Program-made: the position numbers and the translations under genes
Part shown: positions 31,232 through 40,139 of the stretch, piece after piece
Numbering within the stretch: position 1 is the first letter of the stretch
How the letters are laid out: each line of letters begins with the position of its first letter
Notes under the pieces: generated by a model
What the model was told of the DNA's origin: nothing
Databases searched by the model: none
What the model saw: only the letters and a program-made list of their open reading frames with translations
From: Nocardia arizonensis
Lineage (GTDB): Bacteria > Actinomycetota > Actinomycetes > Mycobacteriales > Mycobacteriaceae
Reading direction: 5' to 3'
NCBI RefSeq assembly: GCF_001310275.1
Contig: NZ_LGYZ01000006.1
Coordinates: forward strand, 25,814 to 89,813
DNA length: 64,000 nt

Positions 31232-32629
31232 TTAGTCGTCGCCAGGCAGGACGAGAGGCGTGCGCTGTTCGCGCCGGAACGGAATGGACAGGACGAGCAC
31301 GATCGCCAGCAGCGTCAGCGCGCCGACGGCGCCGGCGAGCCCGACCCGTCGCGGCCACGGACTCACGTACGGCGGCGGCGTCGGCCCCGCGATCGCGACG
31401 CCGTGGGCCGGATCCTGTGCCGCGGCGGGCGGCACGACGGCGGTGAGTGCGGCGAGCGGGTCGATCAGGCCCGCGCCGATCCGGGAGTCGCGCCCACTGC
31501 CGGGGCCGTGGGCGGTGCGGGTGATGCGTTCCATCACTTGCCGGGCCGACAGGTCGGGAAACCGGGCGCGCACCAGCGCGGCCAGACCGGCGACGTAGGC
31601 GCTGGCGAAGCTGGTGCCGTTCACCGGAGCCACCTGCCCGTCGGCCTGCGGGGTGCCGTTGACCAATCCGGTGCCGCCCGGCTTGCTGTCCAGCGACATC
31701 AGATTGCTGCCCGGCGCGGCCACCGAGACCCACGGTCCGTACAGCGTGAACGGTGAGGGCGAACCGTCGGGTTCGATCGAGGCCACCGACAGCACATAGG
31801 GCGCGAACCAGGCGGGTGTCGCGACCGTGCCCACCGCATTCCAGCCTGCGGTGCCGTTCTGTTCCTTGCACGCACCCTGCTGTTGCACATTGCCCGCCGC
31901 CACCACCACGACGACATTGCGTTCGAAGGCGTACTGCAGCGACGCGCCGAGCGCGCGGTCGACGGCGTCGGTGCCCGCAGGCCTGCACGACACCGCGGAG
32001 ATGTTGATGACCGTCGCGCCGCTGTCGACCGCGTGCACCACCGCGTTGGCGAGGCTGTCGACGGTGCCGTAGCCACCCGCCGACATGCCGCCCGGATCGT
32101 CCCCGGCGCGGCTGCGGTTCTTCGCTTCGTAGGCCAGGCTGGTCTGGCGCACGGTGAGGATCTCCGCCGCGGGCGCGACGCCGGAGAACCCGTCGCTGCC
32201 GTCGGGCGCAGGCCGTCCTGCGATGATGCCGGCGACCAGCGTGCCGTGCCCGTCGCAGTCGGCGGTGCCGTCGGAATCGGCGACGTAGTCGCCGCCGGGC
32301 CGGACCGACAGCCGCGGATGCGCGGTGACGCCGGTGTCGATCACCGCGACGGTCTGGCCCTCGCCCCGGCTGAACCGCCAAGCATCGGCGAGACCGAGCA
32401 CCTTCTGGACGGCGGGGATGCCGGTCGGCGCCGGCCCGCTCCAGATCGGTTGCGAGCACAGCAGTCGCTGCTCGGCCGGTTCCGGCGGCGCCACCGGCGC
32501 TGTCGTGTTCAGTGCGCCCGGATCGACCACCGGCGGCGGCACCCCGAGCGCGGCACCGGCAGGCCCGGCCACCAGTGCCATGGTCACGGCGGCGACGACA
32601 ACCGACCGCGGGGCCGGGAACTCACGCAT
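31232..32629 (-). CDS. mycP: mycosin, ESX-associated subtilisin-like serine protease
   Basis: A 465-aa S8 family protease. The N-terminus is a signal peptide (MREF then a hydrophobic Ala/Val stretch to about residue 29), followed by the Pro-rich N-terminal extension typical of mycosins. The catalytic triad is visible as Asp98 (VIDTG), His128 (DGHGT) and Ser340 (NGTSFAS). A C-terminal transmembrane helix spans about 435-457, followed by a short basic tail. MycP is anchored in the membrane, stabilises the ESX complex and cleaves selected substrates. It starts 8 bp inside the end of eccD and ends 16 bp before eccC, so the three are co-transcribed. Confidence 0.95.
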   Translation of the reverse strand: MREFPAPRSVVVAAVTMALVAGPAGAALGVPPPVVDPGALNTTAPVAPPEPAEQRLLCSQPIWSGPAPTGIPAVQKVLGLADAWRFSRGEGQTVAVIDTGVTAHPRLSVRPGGDYVADSDGTADCDGHGTLVAGIIAGRPAPDGSDGFSGVAPAAEILTVRQTSLAYEAKNRSRAGDDPGGMSAGGYGTVDSLANAVVHAVDSGATVINISAVSCRPAGTDAVDRALGASLQYAFERNVVVVVAAGNVQQQGACKEQNGTAGWNAVGTVATPAWFAPYVLSVASIEPDGSPSPFTLYGPWVSVAAPGSNLMSLDSKPGGTGLVNGTPQADGQVAPVNGTSFASAYVAGLAALVRARFPDLSARQVMERITRTAHGPGSGRDSRIGAGLIDPLAALTAVVPPAAAQDPAHGVAIAGPTPPPYVSPWPRRVGLAGAVGALTLLAIVLVLSIPFRREQRTPLVLPGDD

Positions 32630-34076
32630 TGCGGGCCATGGCGTAGATGTCGATGATCCAGAACACGAGCGGGCCGATCACACAGATGAGGACGTATTCG
32701 ACGATCTCGCCCGCCCGCTGCACGACCGGCGACACCTCCATGTTCGGGCCTGCCACCCCGATGACCATCGCCAGCCCCGCGACCACCAGCAGCACGCCCG
32801 CGGCGGGCAGCGCCAGCTCCGGTATCCGCAGACCCCACAGCACGCACGGCACGATCAGCGCCGCGCAGCCACCGGCCACCAGCACCGCCGCCTGGGTCAG
32901 ATCGGCGAACGCCCGTCCGCGCCGGGCGAGCACGACACCGACCGCACCGGCCAGCAGCGCGCACTGCCAGCGGTGCTCGGTCGCCGCCGCGACGACCATG
33001 ATCGTCGCGAGCACGGCGACGCCGACGATGCCGAAGATCATCCCGGACTGGTAGTCGTTGGCCGTTCTCGACCGTTCGCCGAGCCCGGCCGCCGACGGAA
33101 TGGCCGTGGCGCCGATCGCACCGATGCCTTCGATGGTCGGGCGTGGCTCGTGGTCGCGCGGATCGATTGCCCCACCCGCCGTCGGCACCGGGGGCACCGG
33201 GAGCCGCGCGGACGCCACCGCGATCCGCGGGGCCAGCGTGATGGCGAGCAGCGCGAACACGATCACCCCGGCCGCGACCTTGGCGGGTGCCGCGTCCCAG
33301 ATCGTCACCACGCCCGTCGTGGCGACGCCGAACGTCGCGACCGTCATCACGGCGGTGAACATCGTCGGTCGAACGGGTACCGTCCGCGCGGCGATCACGG
33401 CGAGCAACAGCGTGGTGGCACAGCCGAGCAGCACATGCGGCGCGCCGGGCACCCCCGGCACGAAAGCCGCTGCGCCCGTTCCCATCAGCAGCAAACCGCA
33501 CAGCGCGAGGACGGTGGCCGCGGCCCCCGCCTCGTATTTGCGCACCACCAGCGCGCTGCCGCCGAGGATCACCGCACCGATGCCGGCACCGGCCGCCCCG
33601 GCCACGATGCCCCAGCCGAGCGCCGCCGCATACAGCAGCAGCGCACAGGAACCGGCCACGGCCGCGATCGCGCCCGCCATGCCTGCGCGTCCCGCCGACT
33701 CGCCGGTCCACCCGGGAAAGGAATCGTCGGTGAGCCGGGCGACCGCATCGATCACATCGTCGAACAGGGGCGGTGATTCGACCGAGTCCACCGCGCGCAG
33801 CACCAGCAGATCGCCGTCGAACACCTCGGCCTCGGCCAGTGTGCGATCCGGGTCGATCGCGGTCTGGCCGAGCCGGGACAAGGTCCAGTGCCGGGCCGCG
33901 AGTGGCCCGTTGTCCTCGTGTTCGGACAGGTCGGGATTGCGGGAAGCGATGAGCGCCACCAGGTCTGGCGTGATATTCGCGATCGGGATGGTGGCGGGCA
34001 ACACCACATCCATCTGGGTGTTGTCACCGATCACCGAAATCCGGCACAGCTGCGGCTCGATCGCCGTGGACTCCAT
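32622..34076 (-). CDS. eccD: type VII secretion membrane channel protein EccD
   Basis: The ATG at 34076 gives a 484-aa product, the usual EccD size. A GTG one codon upstream is equally possible, and a longer reading frame to 34247 is not needed. Residues 1-90 are the ubiquitin-like (YukD-type) cytosolic domain with the opening CRISVIGDN. From about residue 125 there are eleven hydrophobic helices rich in Gly/Ala, interrupted by a soluble loop near residues 275-310. EccD forms the membrane vestibule of the ESX complex. This is the first gene of the minus-strand operon, divergent from eccA. Confidence 0.93.
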   Translation of the reverse strand: MESTAIEPQLCRISVIGDNTQMDVVLPATIPIANITPDLVALIASRNPDLSEHEDNGPLAARHWTLSRLGQTAIDPDRTLAEAEVFDGDLLVLRAVDSVESPPLFDDVIDAVARLTDDSFPGWTGESAGRAGMAGAIAAVAGSCALLLYAAALGWGIVAGAAGAGIGAVILGGSALVVRKYEAGAAATVLALCGLLLMGTGAAAFVPGVPGAPHVLLGCATTLLLAVIAARTVPVRPTMFTAVMTVATFGVATTGVVTIWDAAPAKVAAGVIVFALLAITLAPRIAVASARLPVPPVPTAGGAIDPRDHEPRPTIEGIGAIGATAIPSAAGLGERSRTANDYQSGMIFGIVGVAVLATIMVVAAATEHRWQCALLAGAVGVVLARRGRAFADLTQAAVLVAGGCAALIVPCVLWGLRIPELALPAAGVLLVVAGLAMVIGVAGPNMEVSPVVQRAGEIVEYVLICVIGPLVFWIIDIYAMARNA

Positions 34077-34263
34077 CACCTTCGGGAAACTAACAACGGC
34101 ACCGTGACCTCGGCTCGGTGCGCGCGGTCGAGTTTCCTTTGTTGTAACCCTGGACGGGCCGCGACATGGGATTCCGTGACGCGGGCCGCGTCGTACGGTT
34201 AAGCGACAGTGAATGCCGAGTACGCGCCATCGCGGTCGCCGAGCCACCGTGGCGCGGCTCGGT

Positions 34264-34269
34264 TAGGTT
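34264..34269 (+). promoter_or_regulatory. candidate -10 element for a leaderless eccA transcript
   Basis: The hexamer TAGGTT ends seven bases before the eccA ATG, and no purine-rich ribosome-binding site is present between them. Transcription would start at or next to the A of the ATG, giving a leaderless mRNA as is common in mycobacteria and relatives. No clear -35 is seen. Confidence 0.4.
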
Positions 34270-34276
34270 GCGCGGC

Positions 34277-36094
34277 ATGTCAGCGATTCGGCAAGCACAA
34301 CAGGTGTTCGACGCGGGCGTACTGTCGTTGGGTTTGATGGTCGACGGCCAGCAGGCCACCAAGAACCTCGAGTACGCCAAGGTGGCCTTCCGCCGGGCCA
34401 CTGAGCTGGACCCGGACATGTGTGACGCGTGGCTGGGTCGCCTCGCCGCGGGCGACGCGACCGAGGAGGTGCTCCGGCAGCTGCACCGCACCTCGACCAC
34501 CTCGCTGATGCGCGAGCAGCGTCGGCTCGGGTTGCCGCCGCGCCAGCTGGCGGGCCGTTTCCAGATCGGCCAGTACATCGACTATCCGGTCGCCGGTCTC
34601 ACCGAGATCTGGCTCGCGCGGGCCATGCGCCTGCTGGAGGACAAGCAGTTCGACGAGGCCGAGCAGATCCTGGACGAGCTGGACGAGCGCCGCGCCAAGC
34701 TCACCGACGACCCCGACCGCGCCCTCGACGACCGGGCCTGCGCCTACGCCCGTGGCGTCCTGTATTTCACCGCGCAGCTGTGGCCCGATGTGATGGCGGT
34801 GCTGGCGGGCTCGGCCGAATGGCAGGACCAGTTCATGGCCGTGGGCGCCCACGTCATGGTCGGCACCGCCTGCGCGCACCTCGGCCTGTTCGGTGAGGCG
34901 ACGCGCAGGCTCGAACAGGCCGAGCGCGGCCCGATTCCGGCGGCACGCACCGCGGCGATGTACTGCCGCGGCCTCGCCCTGCGCGAACAGGGCAACGAGG
35001 ACGAGGCCCGCGCCCTGTTCGAGACCGTGTACAGCCAGGTGCCCGGTTTCGCCGCGAACTCGCGGGCGATGAGCGACCCGACGTTCCGGATCGTGGTCAC
35101 CACCCGTGAACAGATCGAATCCCGCACCAGCCGTTGGGATCCCGAGACCGCGCCGTCGCTGGCCGAGGCGGCCGAGCAGGAACATCAGGACCGGGCCGAA
35201 CAGGTGCTGGCGTCGGCGCGCGCCGAACTGGATGCCCAGATCGGTTTGGCCGCGGTCAAGGTGCAGGTCGACAAGCTGCAATCGTCGGCGACCATGGCCA
35301 AGATCCGGGCCGAAAAGGGTCTCAACAGCGTGCCGCGCGGGCAGCATCTCGCGTTCACCGGCCCGCCCGGTACCGGCAAGACCACCATCGCCCGTGTGGT
35401 CGCCAAGATCTACTGCGGTCTCGGGTTGCTCAAGACCGACAAGGTGGTGGAGGCCAAACGGTCCGATTTCGTCGGCCAGCACCTCGGTTCGACGGCGATC
35501 AAGACGAACGCGCTGATCGACTCGGCGATGGACGGCGTGCTGTTCGTCGACGAGGCGTACACGCTGATCCAGGCGGGCCTGTCCGGTGGTGACGCGTTCG
35601 GCCGGGAAGCGGTGGACACCCTGCTCGCGCGGATGGAGAACGACCGCGACCGGCTGGTGGTGATCATCGCCGGCTACGACGGCGAGATCGACCGGTTCCT
35701 CGCCAGCAACGACGGCCTCGCCTCCCGGTTCGCCAAACGCGTGAAGTTCGACTCGTACTCGCCCGAAGAGCTCTGCGACATCGGCAGATTCATCGCCCGC
35801 AAACGCGACTCCTCGGTCTCGGAGGACGCCGTCGACATTCTGCGCGCCGCGTGCGCCGAGCTGTACGCGGCCGAGCGCACCGACCAGAGTGGCCTGCCGC
35901 GCCGCGGTGTCGATCTCGCCGGCAACGGCCGCTTCATCCGCAATGTGATCGAAACGGCCGAGGAGGAACGGGAATACCGCCTGGCCATGGACGAATCGCT
36001 CGACCCGCGGTCGCTCGACGAGGTGACCTTGATGCGCATCGAAGCCGACGACATGCGCAAGGCGCTGGAAATGGTGCTCGCCACGCTGAGCTGA
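34277..36094 (+). CDS. eccA: ESX cytosolic AAA+ ATPase EccA
   Basis: The ATG at 34277 opens the typical EccA N-terminus (a TPR-like helical domain, residues 1-300); upstream in-frame codons do not fit the family. The AAA+ domain follows with Walker A GPPGTGKT at about residue 362 and Walker B VLFVDEAY at about 421, then sensor and arginine-finger regions. The 605-aa length is normal for EccA. It is a CbxX/CfqX-type hexameric ATPase thought to help release secretion chaperones such as EspG from substrates. It is divergent from eccD and separated from it by a 200-bp promoter region. Confidence 0.93.
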   Translation: MSAIRQAQQVFDAGVLSLGLMVDGQQATKNLEYAKVAFRRATELDPDMCDAWLGRLAAGDATEEVLRQLHRTSTTSLMREQRRLGLPPRQLAGRFQIGQYIDYPVAGLTEIWLARAMRLLEDKQFDEAEQILDELDERRAKLTDDPDRALDDRACAYARGVLYFTAQLWPDVMAVLAGSAEWQDQFMAVGAHVMVGTACAHLGLFGEATRRLEQAERGPIPAARTAAMYCRGLALREQGNEDEARALFETVYSQVPGFAANSRAMSDPTFRIVVTTREQIESRTSRWDPETAPSLAEAAEQEHQDRAEQVLASARAELDAQIGLAAVKVQVDKLQSSATMAKIRAEKGLNSVPRGQHLAFTGPPGTGKTTIARVVAKIYCGLGLLKTDKVVEAKRSDFVGQHLGSTAIKTNALIDSAMDGVLFVDEAYTLIQAGLSGGDAFGREAVDTLLARMENDRDRLVVIIAGYDGEIDRFLASNDGLASRFAKRVKFDSYSPEELCDIGRFIARKRDSSVSEDAVDILRAACAELYAAERTDQSGLPRRGVDLAGNGRFIRNVIETAEEEREYRLAMDESLDPRSLDEVTLMRIEADDMRKALEMVLATLS

Positions 36095-36122
36095 GCTGCC
36101 GGACAGCTCGAGGAGAGAGCCC

Positions 36123-36956
36123 GTGAAGATCAATCGTGCGATGCGCCTGGGAATCTGCGCGACGGTACTGATGGTGGCTGCGACCGCGGCCTGTGGCGGT
36201 GCCGAGCAGAAATCGGCACTGGAGAACGCCAGGGGCGGCACGCTGACCATCGGCATCAAATTCGACCAGCCGGGTCTCGGCCTGCGTGTCGCCGACGGCA
36301 TCTACCGCGGTTTCGACGTCGATGTCGCCGAGTATGTCGCGGACAAGCTCGGTGTGCGCCCGGAGAGCATCACCTTCAAGGAAACGCCATCGGCCCAGCG
36401 CGAGAGCATGATCGAGAGCGGGCAGGTCGACTTCGTCGTCGCCACCTACTCGATCAACGACAAGCGCAAGGACCGGGTCGATTTCGCAGGCCCCTACTAC
36501 GTGGCAGGTCAGGACCTGCTCGTTCAGGCTGCCGATACCGACATCACCGGCCCGCATTCACTGTTCGCCGGCAAGCGGGTCTGCTCGGTGACGGGCTCGA
36601 CCCCGGCGCTGTACATCGAGCGGAACTTCCCGCGGACGCGGGTCCAGACCTACGACTCGTACTCGCTGTGCGTGGAGGCACTGCGCACAGGCGCGGTCGA
36701 CGCGGTCACCACCGACAACGTGATCCTCGCCGGTTACGCGGCCCAGTCGCCAGGCCGGTTCAAACTGGTGAACAAGACTTTCACCACCGAGAAATACGGC
36801 ATCGGCCTGAAAAAGGGCGACACCGAACTGCGCCGCACCATCAACGACGCCATCGAAGCGATGATCCTCGACGGCTCCTGGCAGGCCGCCCAGGAGAAGT
36901 CCTTCGCGGGCACCGGTTTCGTCGTCCCACAGCCACCCCTCGTAGACCACTACTGA
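36123..36956 (+). CDS. glutamate/glutamine-type ABC transporter substrate-binding lipoprotein
   Basis: GTG start 8 bases after a GAGGAGAGA site. The 277-aa product has a lipoprotein signal peptide with the lipobox ATAAC, making Cys24 the lipidated residue. Residues 37-270 form a family 3 periplasmic-binding fold: TLTIGIKFDQPG, YRGFDVDVAEYVA, VDFVVATYSIND-R and GAVDAVTTDNVILAGY are the family motifs. It resembles GlnH/GluB proteins, which bind glutamate, aspartate or glutamine. No permease or ATPase gene is adjacent, so it either works with a distant transporter or acts as a sensor ligand-binding protein, as GlnH does for PknG. It lies 28 bp after eccA. Confidence 0.9.
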   Translation: MKINRAMRLGICATVLMVAATAACGGAEQKSALENARGGTLTIGIKFDQPGLGLRVADGIYRGFDVDVAEYVADKLGVRPESITFKETPSAQRESMIESGQVDFVVATYSINDKRKDRVDFAGPYYVAGQDLLVQAADTDITGPHSLFAGKRVCSVTGSTPALYIERNFPRTRVQTYDSYSLCVEALRTGAVDAVTTDNVILAGYAAQSPGRFKLVNKTFTTEKYGIGLKKGDTELRRTINDAIEAMILDGSWQAAQEKSFAGTGFVVPQPPLVDHY

Positions 36957-37042
36957 CCAGCGGTGGATCGGGGTGGTGCGGCATGCCGGGAATGGAACAA
37001 GTGGTGGACCAACCACGACGCAGTCGTCGGAGGCACGTCGTA

Positions 37043-37150
37043 TCTCCCGGCAAAGCCGCCGAGGGAAAGCGGATCCACCGGCTCGAAGCCGATCCCCGAA
37101 CAGCGCCGGTCGTGCGACGCATCTACCACGAATACCTCTCCGGTTTCGGC
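37043..37150 (+). pseudogene. scrap of a large serine recombinase
   Basis: In one plus-strand frame this stretch reads as the conserved recombinase-domain segment of actinobacterial serine integrases (GKAAEGKRIHRLE-DP-TAPVVRRIYHEYL). Nothing before or after it belongs to the family. It stops abruptly at about 37150, exactly where the tyrosine integrase homology on the other strand also stops, so it marks a recombination junction. Confidence 0.6.
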
Positions 37151-38074
37151 ATGGAAATCGAGCCCATCGTCCAAGCCGAGGGCGCGGCGGTAGGCGACGA
37201 ACCGGGAATTCAGGCGCTGGCAGCCGATCCGCAGGCCGCGCTCGGACGGCCAAGCCGCGGGGTTCCCGTCGGCCCCGAGCAGCGGCCGGACCTCGGCGAA
37301 CCATTCGTCGAGGACATCGACGGTCCAGTCCCACATAGTCAGGACACCGCGTCGTTTCGGCGGCGATCCCTTCTTGGCCTTGCCGAACCGGACCTGGCAG
37401 TAGCCGAACTGCTTGAACTGGGGAGCGTGCGGGTTGGTGCCGAAGTCTGCGGCATCCAGCATTCGAGTTTCGTTGCGCCGCAACCCGAATGCGTAGGCGG
37501 TCTTGAACATGGTGGCGTCCCGGAAAGCAGGTAGCCAGCCTTTTCGGCCGAACGCCCGGATGCGGGCGACTTCGTCGTCGCAGTGGGCGAAGAACGCGTG
37601 CAGCTCGGCCTTGGTGAATGCTCGCTTCTTCGGATCGGATTCGTTGTCCTGGACGTGGGCGGCGGTGTTCCACTCGTGCACCACCTGGACCGGGTGCGTG
37701 CCGAACCGGTCCTCGCAGGTGACCGGCCACTGATAGAGCGGGTCGGTGACGAAGTGGCAGAACGCCCGGATCGCCTCGGAGTAGGAGCGGATCGTCGTCC
37801 GCTTCAGCTCGCGCAGCGACCGCAGGTCACCCAGCCATTCATCGACCATCGCCGGACTCCACTGCCACGGAAACGCGTTCACGTAGGCGGCGAACGCCTT
37901 CACTGTGCGTTCCCGGCTTTCCACCGTGGTGCGGGCCAGATTCCGGGCCAACTGCTGATTCGCGAAGCCCGACAGCATCGCCTCGAACACCTGCTCCTCC
38001 GGCCGCAGCAGCGACACCCCATCGACCAGGTGCAGCCGTGCCGCACCCGGCACCGAACCGCCGAAACCCGCCAA
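37151..38074 (-). pseudogene. truncated tyrosine integrase
   Basis: The TTG start at 38074 follows GGAGGTG. Residues about 30-140 are the SAM-like DNA-binding domain. The catalytic core begins with the first conserved Arg in AYAFGLRRNETRML and a Lys in the following beta strands (PPKRRGVL). Homology stops after GLDFH, where the box with His-x-x-Arg and then the second His and Tyr nucleophile should follow. Instead the frame runs on through unrelated sequence to 36950, ending inside the preceding lipoprotein gene's last codons. Without the second Arg and the Tyr the enzyme cannot be active. Confidence 0.75.
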
Positions 38075-38093
38075 ACCGGCCCACCTCCATCGG

Positions 38094-38128
38094 TCGCATC
38101 AGATGCGAGAAAGTCGCATCTGATGCGA
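38094..38128. repeat. paired 15-bp palindromic sites upstream of the integrase
   Basis: TCGCATCAGATGCGA (38094-38108) and its exact reverse complement (38114-38128) are separated by five bases; each is itself a near-perfect palindrome. A third, slightly diverged copy (TCGCATCCGATGCAA) lies at 38278-38292. Position and symmetry suggest recombinase binding (attachment core or arm) or operator sites for the integrase gene. Confidence 0.6.
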
Positions 38129-38379
38129 GCCATGGCGGAACCCGCAGGCAGTTGCGTCAGACAGACCGCTTTGGGGCCTTCAGCCGTCTATCTTCATCGG
38201 TGCCGACACAGCTGAAGCCCTCTGGTAGAGACTGGATTCGCCGCCTCGAACCGGTCGATGCGCATACCGTCGCGAGTTCGCATCCGATGCAATTGGCGGC
38301 GAAAGTAGTAACGGCGCGAAAAGCAACGGATATGGCGTAATCCGCTGGTAGAGGACGGGTTTCAGGCTCGGGACCCTCG
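38129..38379. other. intergenic region without a gene
   Basis: Separates the integrase remnant from the resolvase remnant. Apart from the third CGCATC-type palindrome at 38278-38292, I see no coding sequence, hairpin or promoter that can be supported. Confidence 0.6.
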
Positions 38380-39289
38380 TCAGGATGGGTGCCGCTGATC
38401 GAGGCGTTCGCGATAGATCCGGTATGCCTTGCGGTCGGCGGCCGAGGTGCTGTGTCGAACTGTTTCGGCGGCGGCCAGTAGCGCTTGGTGGACGTGGGGT
38501 GGTGCGGTGACGGGCAGGCTGTAGCCCTGTCCGCGGCGCACTTGCTGTCCTTGGTGCAGGGCGTGGCGCTCGGCTTCGCCGAGGTCGGTGGCCTGTGTGG
38601 TGATGTGGTGGGCGATCTTGCCGGGCATCTCGATGCGGACCGGGTGCGGTTCTGCGCTGTCGGTGCGCGCGGGTTGTTCGCGGCGGCCGGGCAGCAGGTC
38701 GGCGAGGGCGGTGCGGATCGCGACGCGGCTCACCTGGTGCTCGCGCGCTAGAGCGGCGATGCTGGCTCCGTCGCGGTATTGCTGGCGGACCTGGGCGGTG
38801 GCCCCGGCCGCGGCGACTTGCGCGCGGCGTCCGGATCGGGAGCCTTGGGCCCAGGCGGCGGCCAGGCCCTTGCGGGTGAGTTCGTTTTGCAGGTCGCGCT
38901 GGAATTGGCCGACCGAGATCAGCACGTTGACCAGCATGGCGGTGGTCGCGTCGGTGGCGGCGAGGTCGGTGATGCCCGACAAGGCCCCGGACAGCACGCG
39001 CAGCTGCACGTCGTGCTGCTGGCACCAGTCGCGCACGGCCAGGATGTCGGCGAGGTCGCGGCACAGCCGAGACAGCTCCGACACCGTCAGCCGGTCACCG
39101 CGGCGCGCATACTGCGCGAGCTGGTGGAAGCCGTCGCGGTCGAGAGGGGATCTTGGAGGAGGTGGCCGGGTCGGCGAACAATCGCACGCCGGGCGCGCCG
39201 TCGACGAGACCGGCGTCGTTGAGCAGGTGGGTCTGGCGCAGGGTGCTCTGCTCGTCGGTGGATACCCGGGTGTAAACGAGTTCGGCCAT
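38380..39289 (-). pseudogene. frameshifted serine resolvase of a Tn3-like element
   Basis: The ATG at 39289 follows GGAAAGG. The first frame gives MAELVYTRVSTDEQ, the resolvase N-terminus with the nucleophile Ser in YTRVS, and continues to TSSKIP before stopping at 39095. From about 39140 the homology continues in another frame (LDRDGFHQLAQYARRGDRLTVSELSRL, then the E-helix and a C-terminal Hin-type HTH with VSRVAIRTAL) to 38380. A single indel in a CCCCTCTCGACC stretch explains the break. The C-terminal part beyond the HTH is about 100 residues longer than in small resolvases. Confidence 0.75.
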
Positions 39290-39340
39290 GACCGCCGCGC
39301 CCTTTCCGCCGACTCGGTCGCTTCCGTTCACTGTTCTATC

Positions 39341-39463
39341 TGTCGTCAAACCCTGTCGTCAATCCGAAACGGATCGCAATGGATCGGATGCGCTGTTTCC
39401 GCAGGATCCCGGCGGCGCGGAAGCCGCTCGCGACGGGTGTCGCCAAAGGGTCATTTGACGACA
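39341..39463. promoter_or_regulatory. candidate res site of the resolvase
   Basis: Copies of TGTCGTCAAA lie at 39341-39350 and 39354-39362 (last base T), an approximate copy (TGTCGCCAAA) at 39438-39447, and an inverted copy (TTTGACGACA) at 39454-39463. All are within 180 bp upstream of the resolvase start. Tn3-type res sites are built from such repeated and inverted 9-12-bp half-sites next to the resolvase gene. Confidence 0.5.
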
Positions 39464-39524
39464 CTATGGTCCACGGCACGGGCTGAATCGAACGCTCAAA
39501 CTGATGGCCGAGTCGACCTGGGAC

Positions 39525-39725
39525 TCAGACGAGAAGGGTGAAGAACGCGATGCCGAGACCGGCGGCGACGCCGCAGGCGCCGAAGCCGTAAAGGGCGGCC
39601 TTGAACGGGTTGGTCCCACCACGCCACGACAGGAATCCCCCGGCCAGTCTGCAGATGGCGGCGAGCGTCAGCAGCAGGGCGCACCTGCTGCGCCGAAAGC
39701 TGTCCTTCCAACAGTGTTGGGCCAT
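39525..39725 (-). CDS. small two-helix membrane protein
   Basis: 66 aa from an ATG 9 bases after AAGG. A basic N-terminus (KDSFRRSR) is followed by a hydrophobic helix (about 15-32) and a second one (about 44-66), with a short loop between them. No family is recognised. It is preceded at 39765-39778 by a perfect palindrome that overlaps a possible -10 (TACGTT), so it may be a regulated gene, and it may have been carried in by the element whose transposase fragment lies directly upstream. Confidence 0.4.
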   Translation of the reverse strand: MAQHCWKDSFRRSRCALLLTLAAICRLAGGFLSWRGGTNPFKAALYGFGACGVAAGLGIAFFTLLV

Positions 39726-39764
39726 AGTCGCCTACCTTGCCGGGGCACTTTCGATTTTCGCAAA

Positions 39765-39778
39765 ACGTACCGGTACGT
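39765..39778. promoter_or_regulatory. perfect 14-bp palindrome, TetR-type operator candidate
   Basis: ACGTACCGGTACGT is its own reverse complement. Reading on the minus strand, its end with the next base forms TACGTT, a fair -10, some 50 bp before the start of the 66-aa membrane protein. ACGTACCGGTACGT-like sites are typical TetR-family operators. No tetR gene is adjacent. Confidence 0.5.
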
Positions 39779-39809
39779 ATTTCCGCGAGTTCGCTATCGG
39801 CACCTGTCT

Positions 39810-40070
39810 CCTTGCACCGCAACTGATCCCGCAACGCCTGGAACGTGGCGATCTCGTACACCATCCGCACCACACGCCGGTGACCGTGCTGATCGTTCTG
39901 ACACACCAGCTCCGCCCAGTCCCCGGACACACCCCGATGCACCGGAACCTCGTCGCCGGCCGGGTAGTAGCGCAGGTTCTCGCCAGCGTACCTACCGATC
40001 AGCTCGAGCGCGTCGTGCACCGGCCGGTGGGTGGTGTTGTTGCGCCCACCGGACCGGCCGAACGGGAGCG
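39810..40070 (-). pseudogene. internal fragment of a Tn3-family transposase
   Basis: A minus-strand frame reads RNNTTHRPVHDALELI, ENLRYYPAGDEVPVHRG, SGDWAEL, RRVVRMVYEIATFQALRDQLRCKE, which is the conserved middle part of actinobacterial Tn3-family TnpA proteins. After CKE (about 39810) the homology ends abruptly. There is no intact N- or C-terminus. Together with the resolvase remnant 0.5 kb away it marks a decayed Tn3-like transposon. Confidence 0.65.
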
Positions 40071-40139
40071 CGGGCTTGCTCGAACGAGGTCCGCGAGTTC
40101 CGTTCGGCCGGTTGATGGCTTAGGTCGGCAACCCGGAGC

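Noticed and set aside
38180..39064. 294-codon minus-strand frame in the resolvase region
   Set aside because: Out of phase with the resolvase homology and Pro/Arg/His-rich; an overlapping shadow frame.
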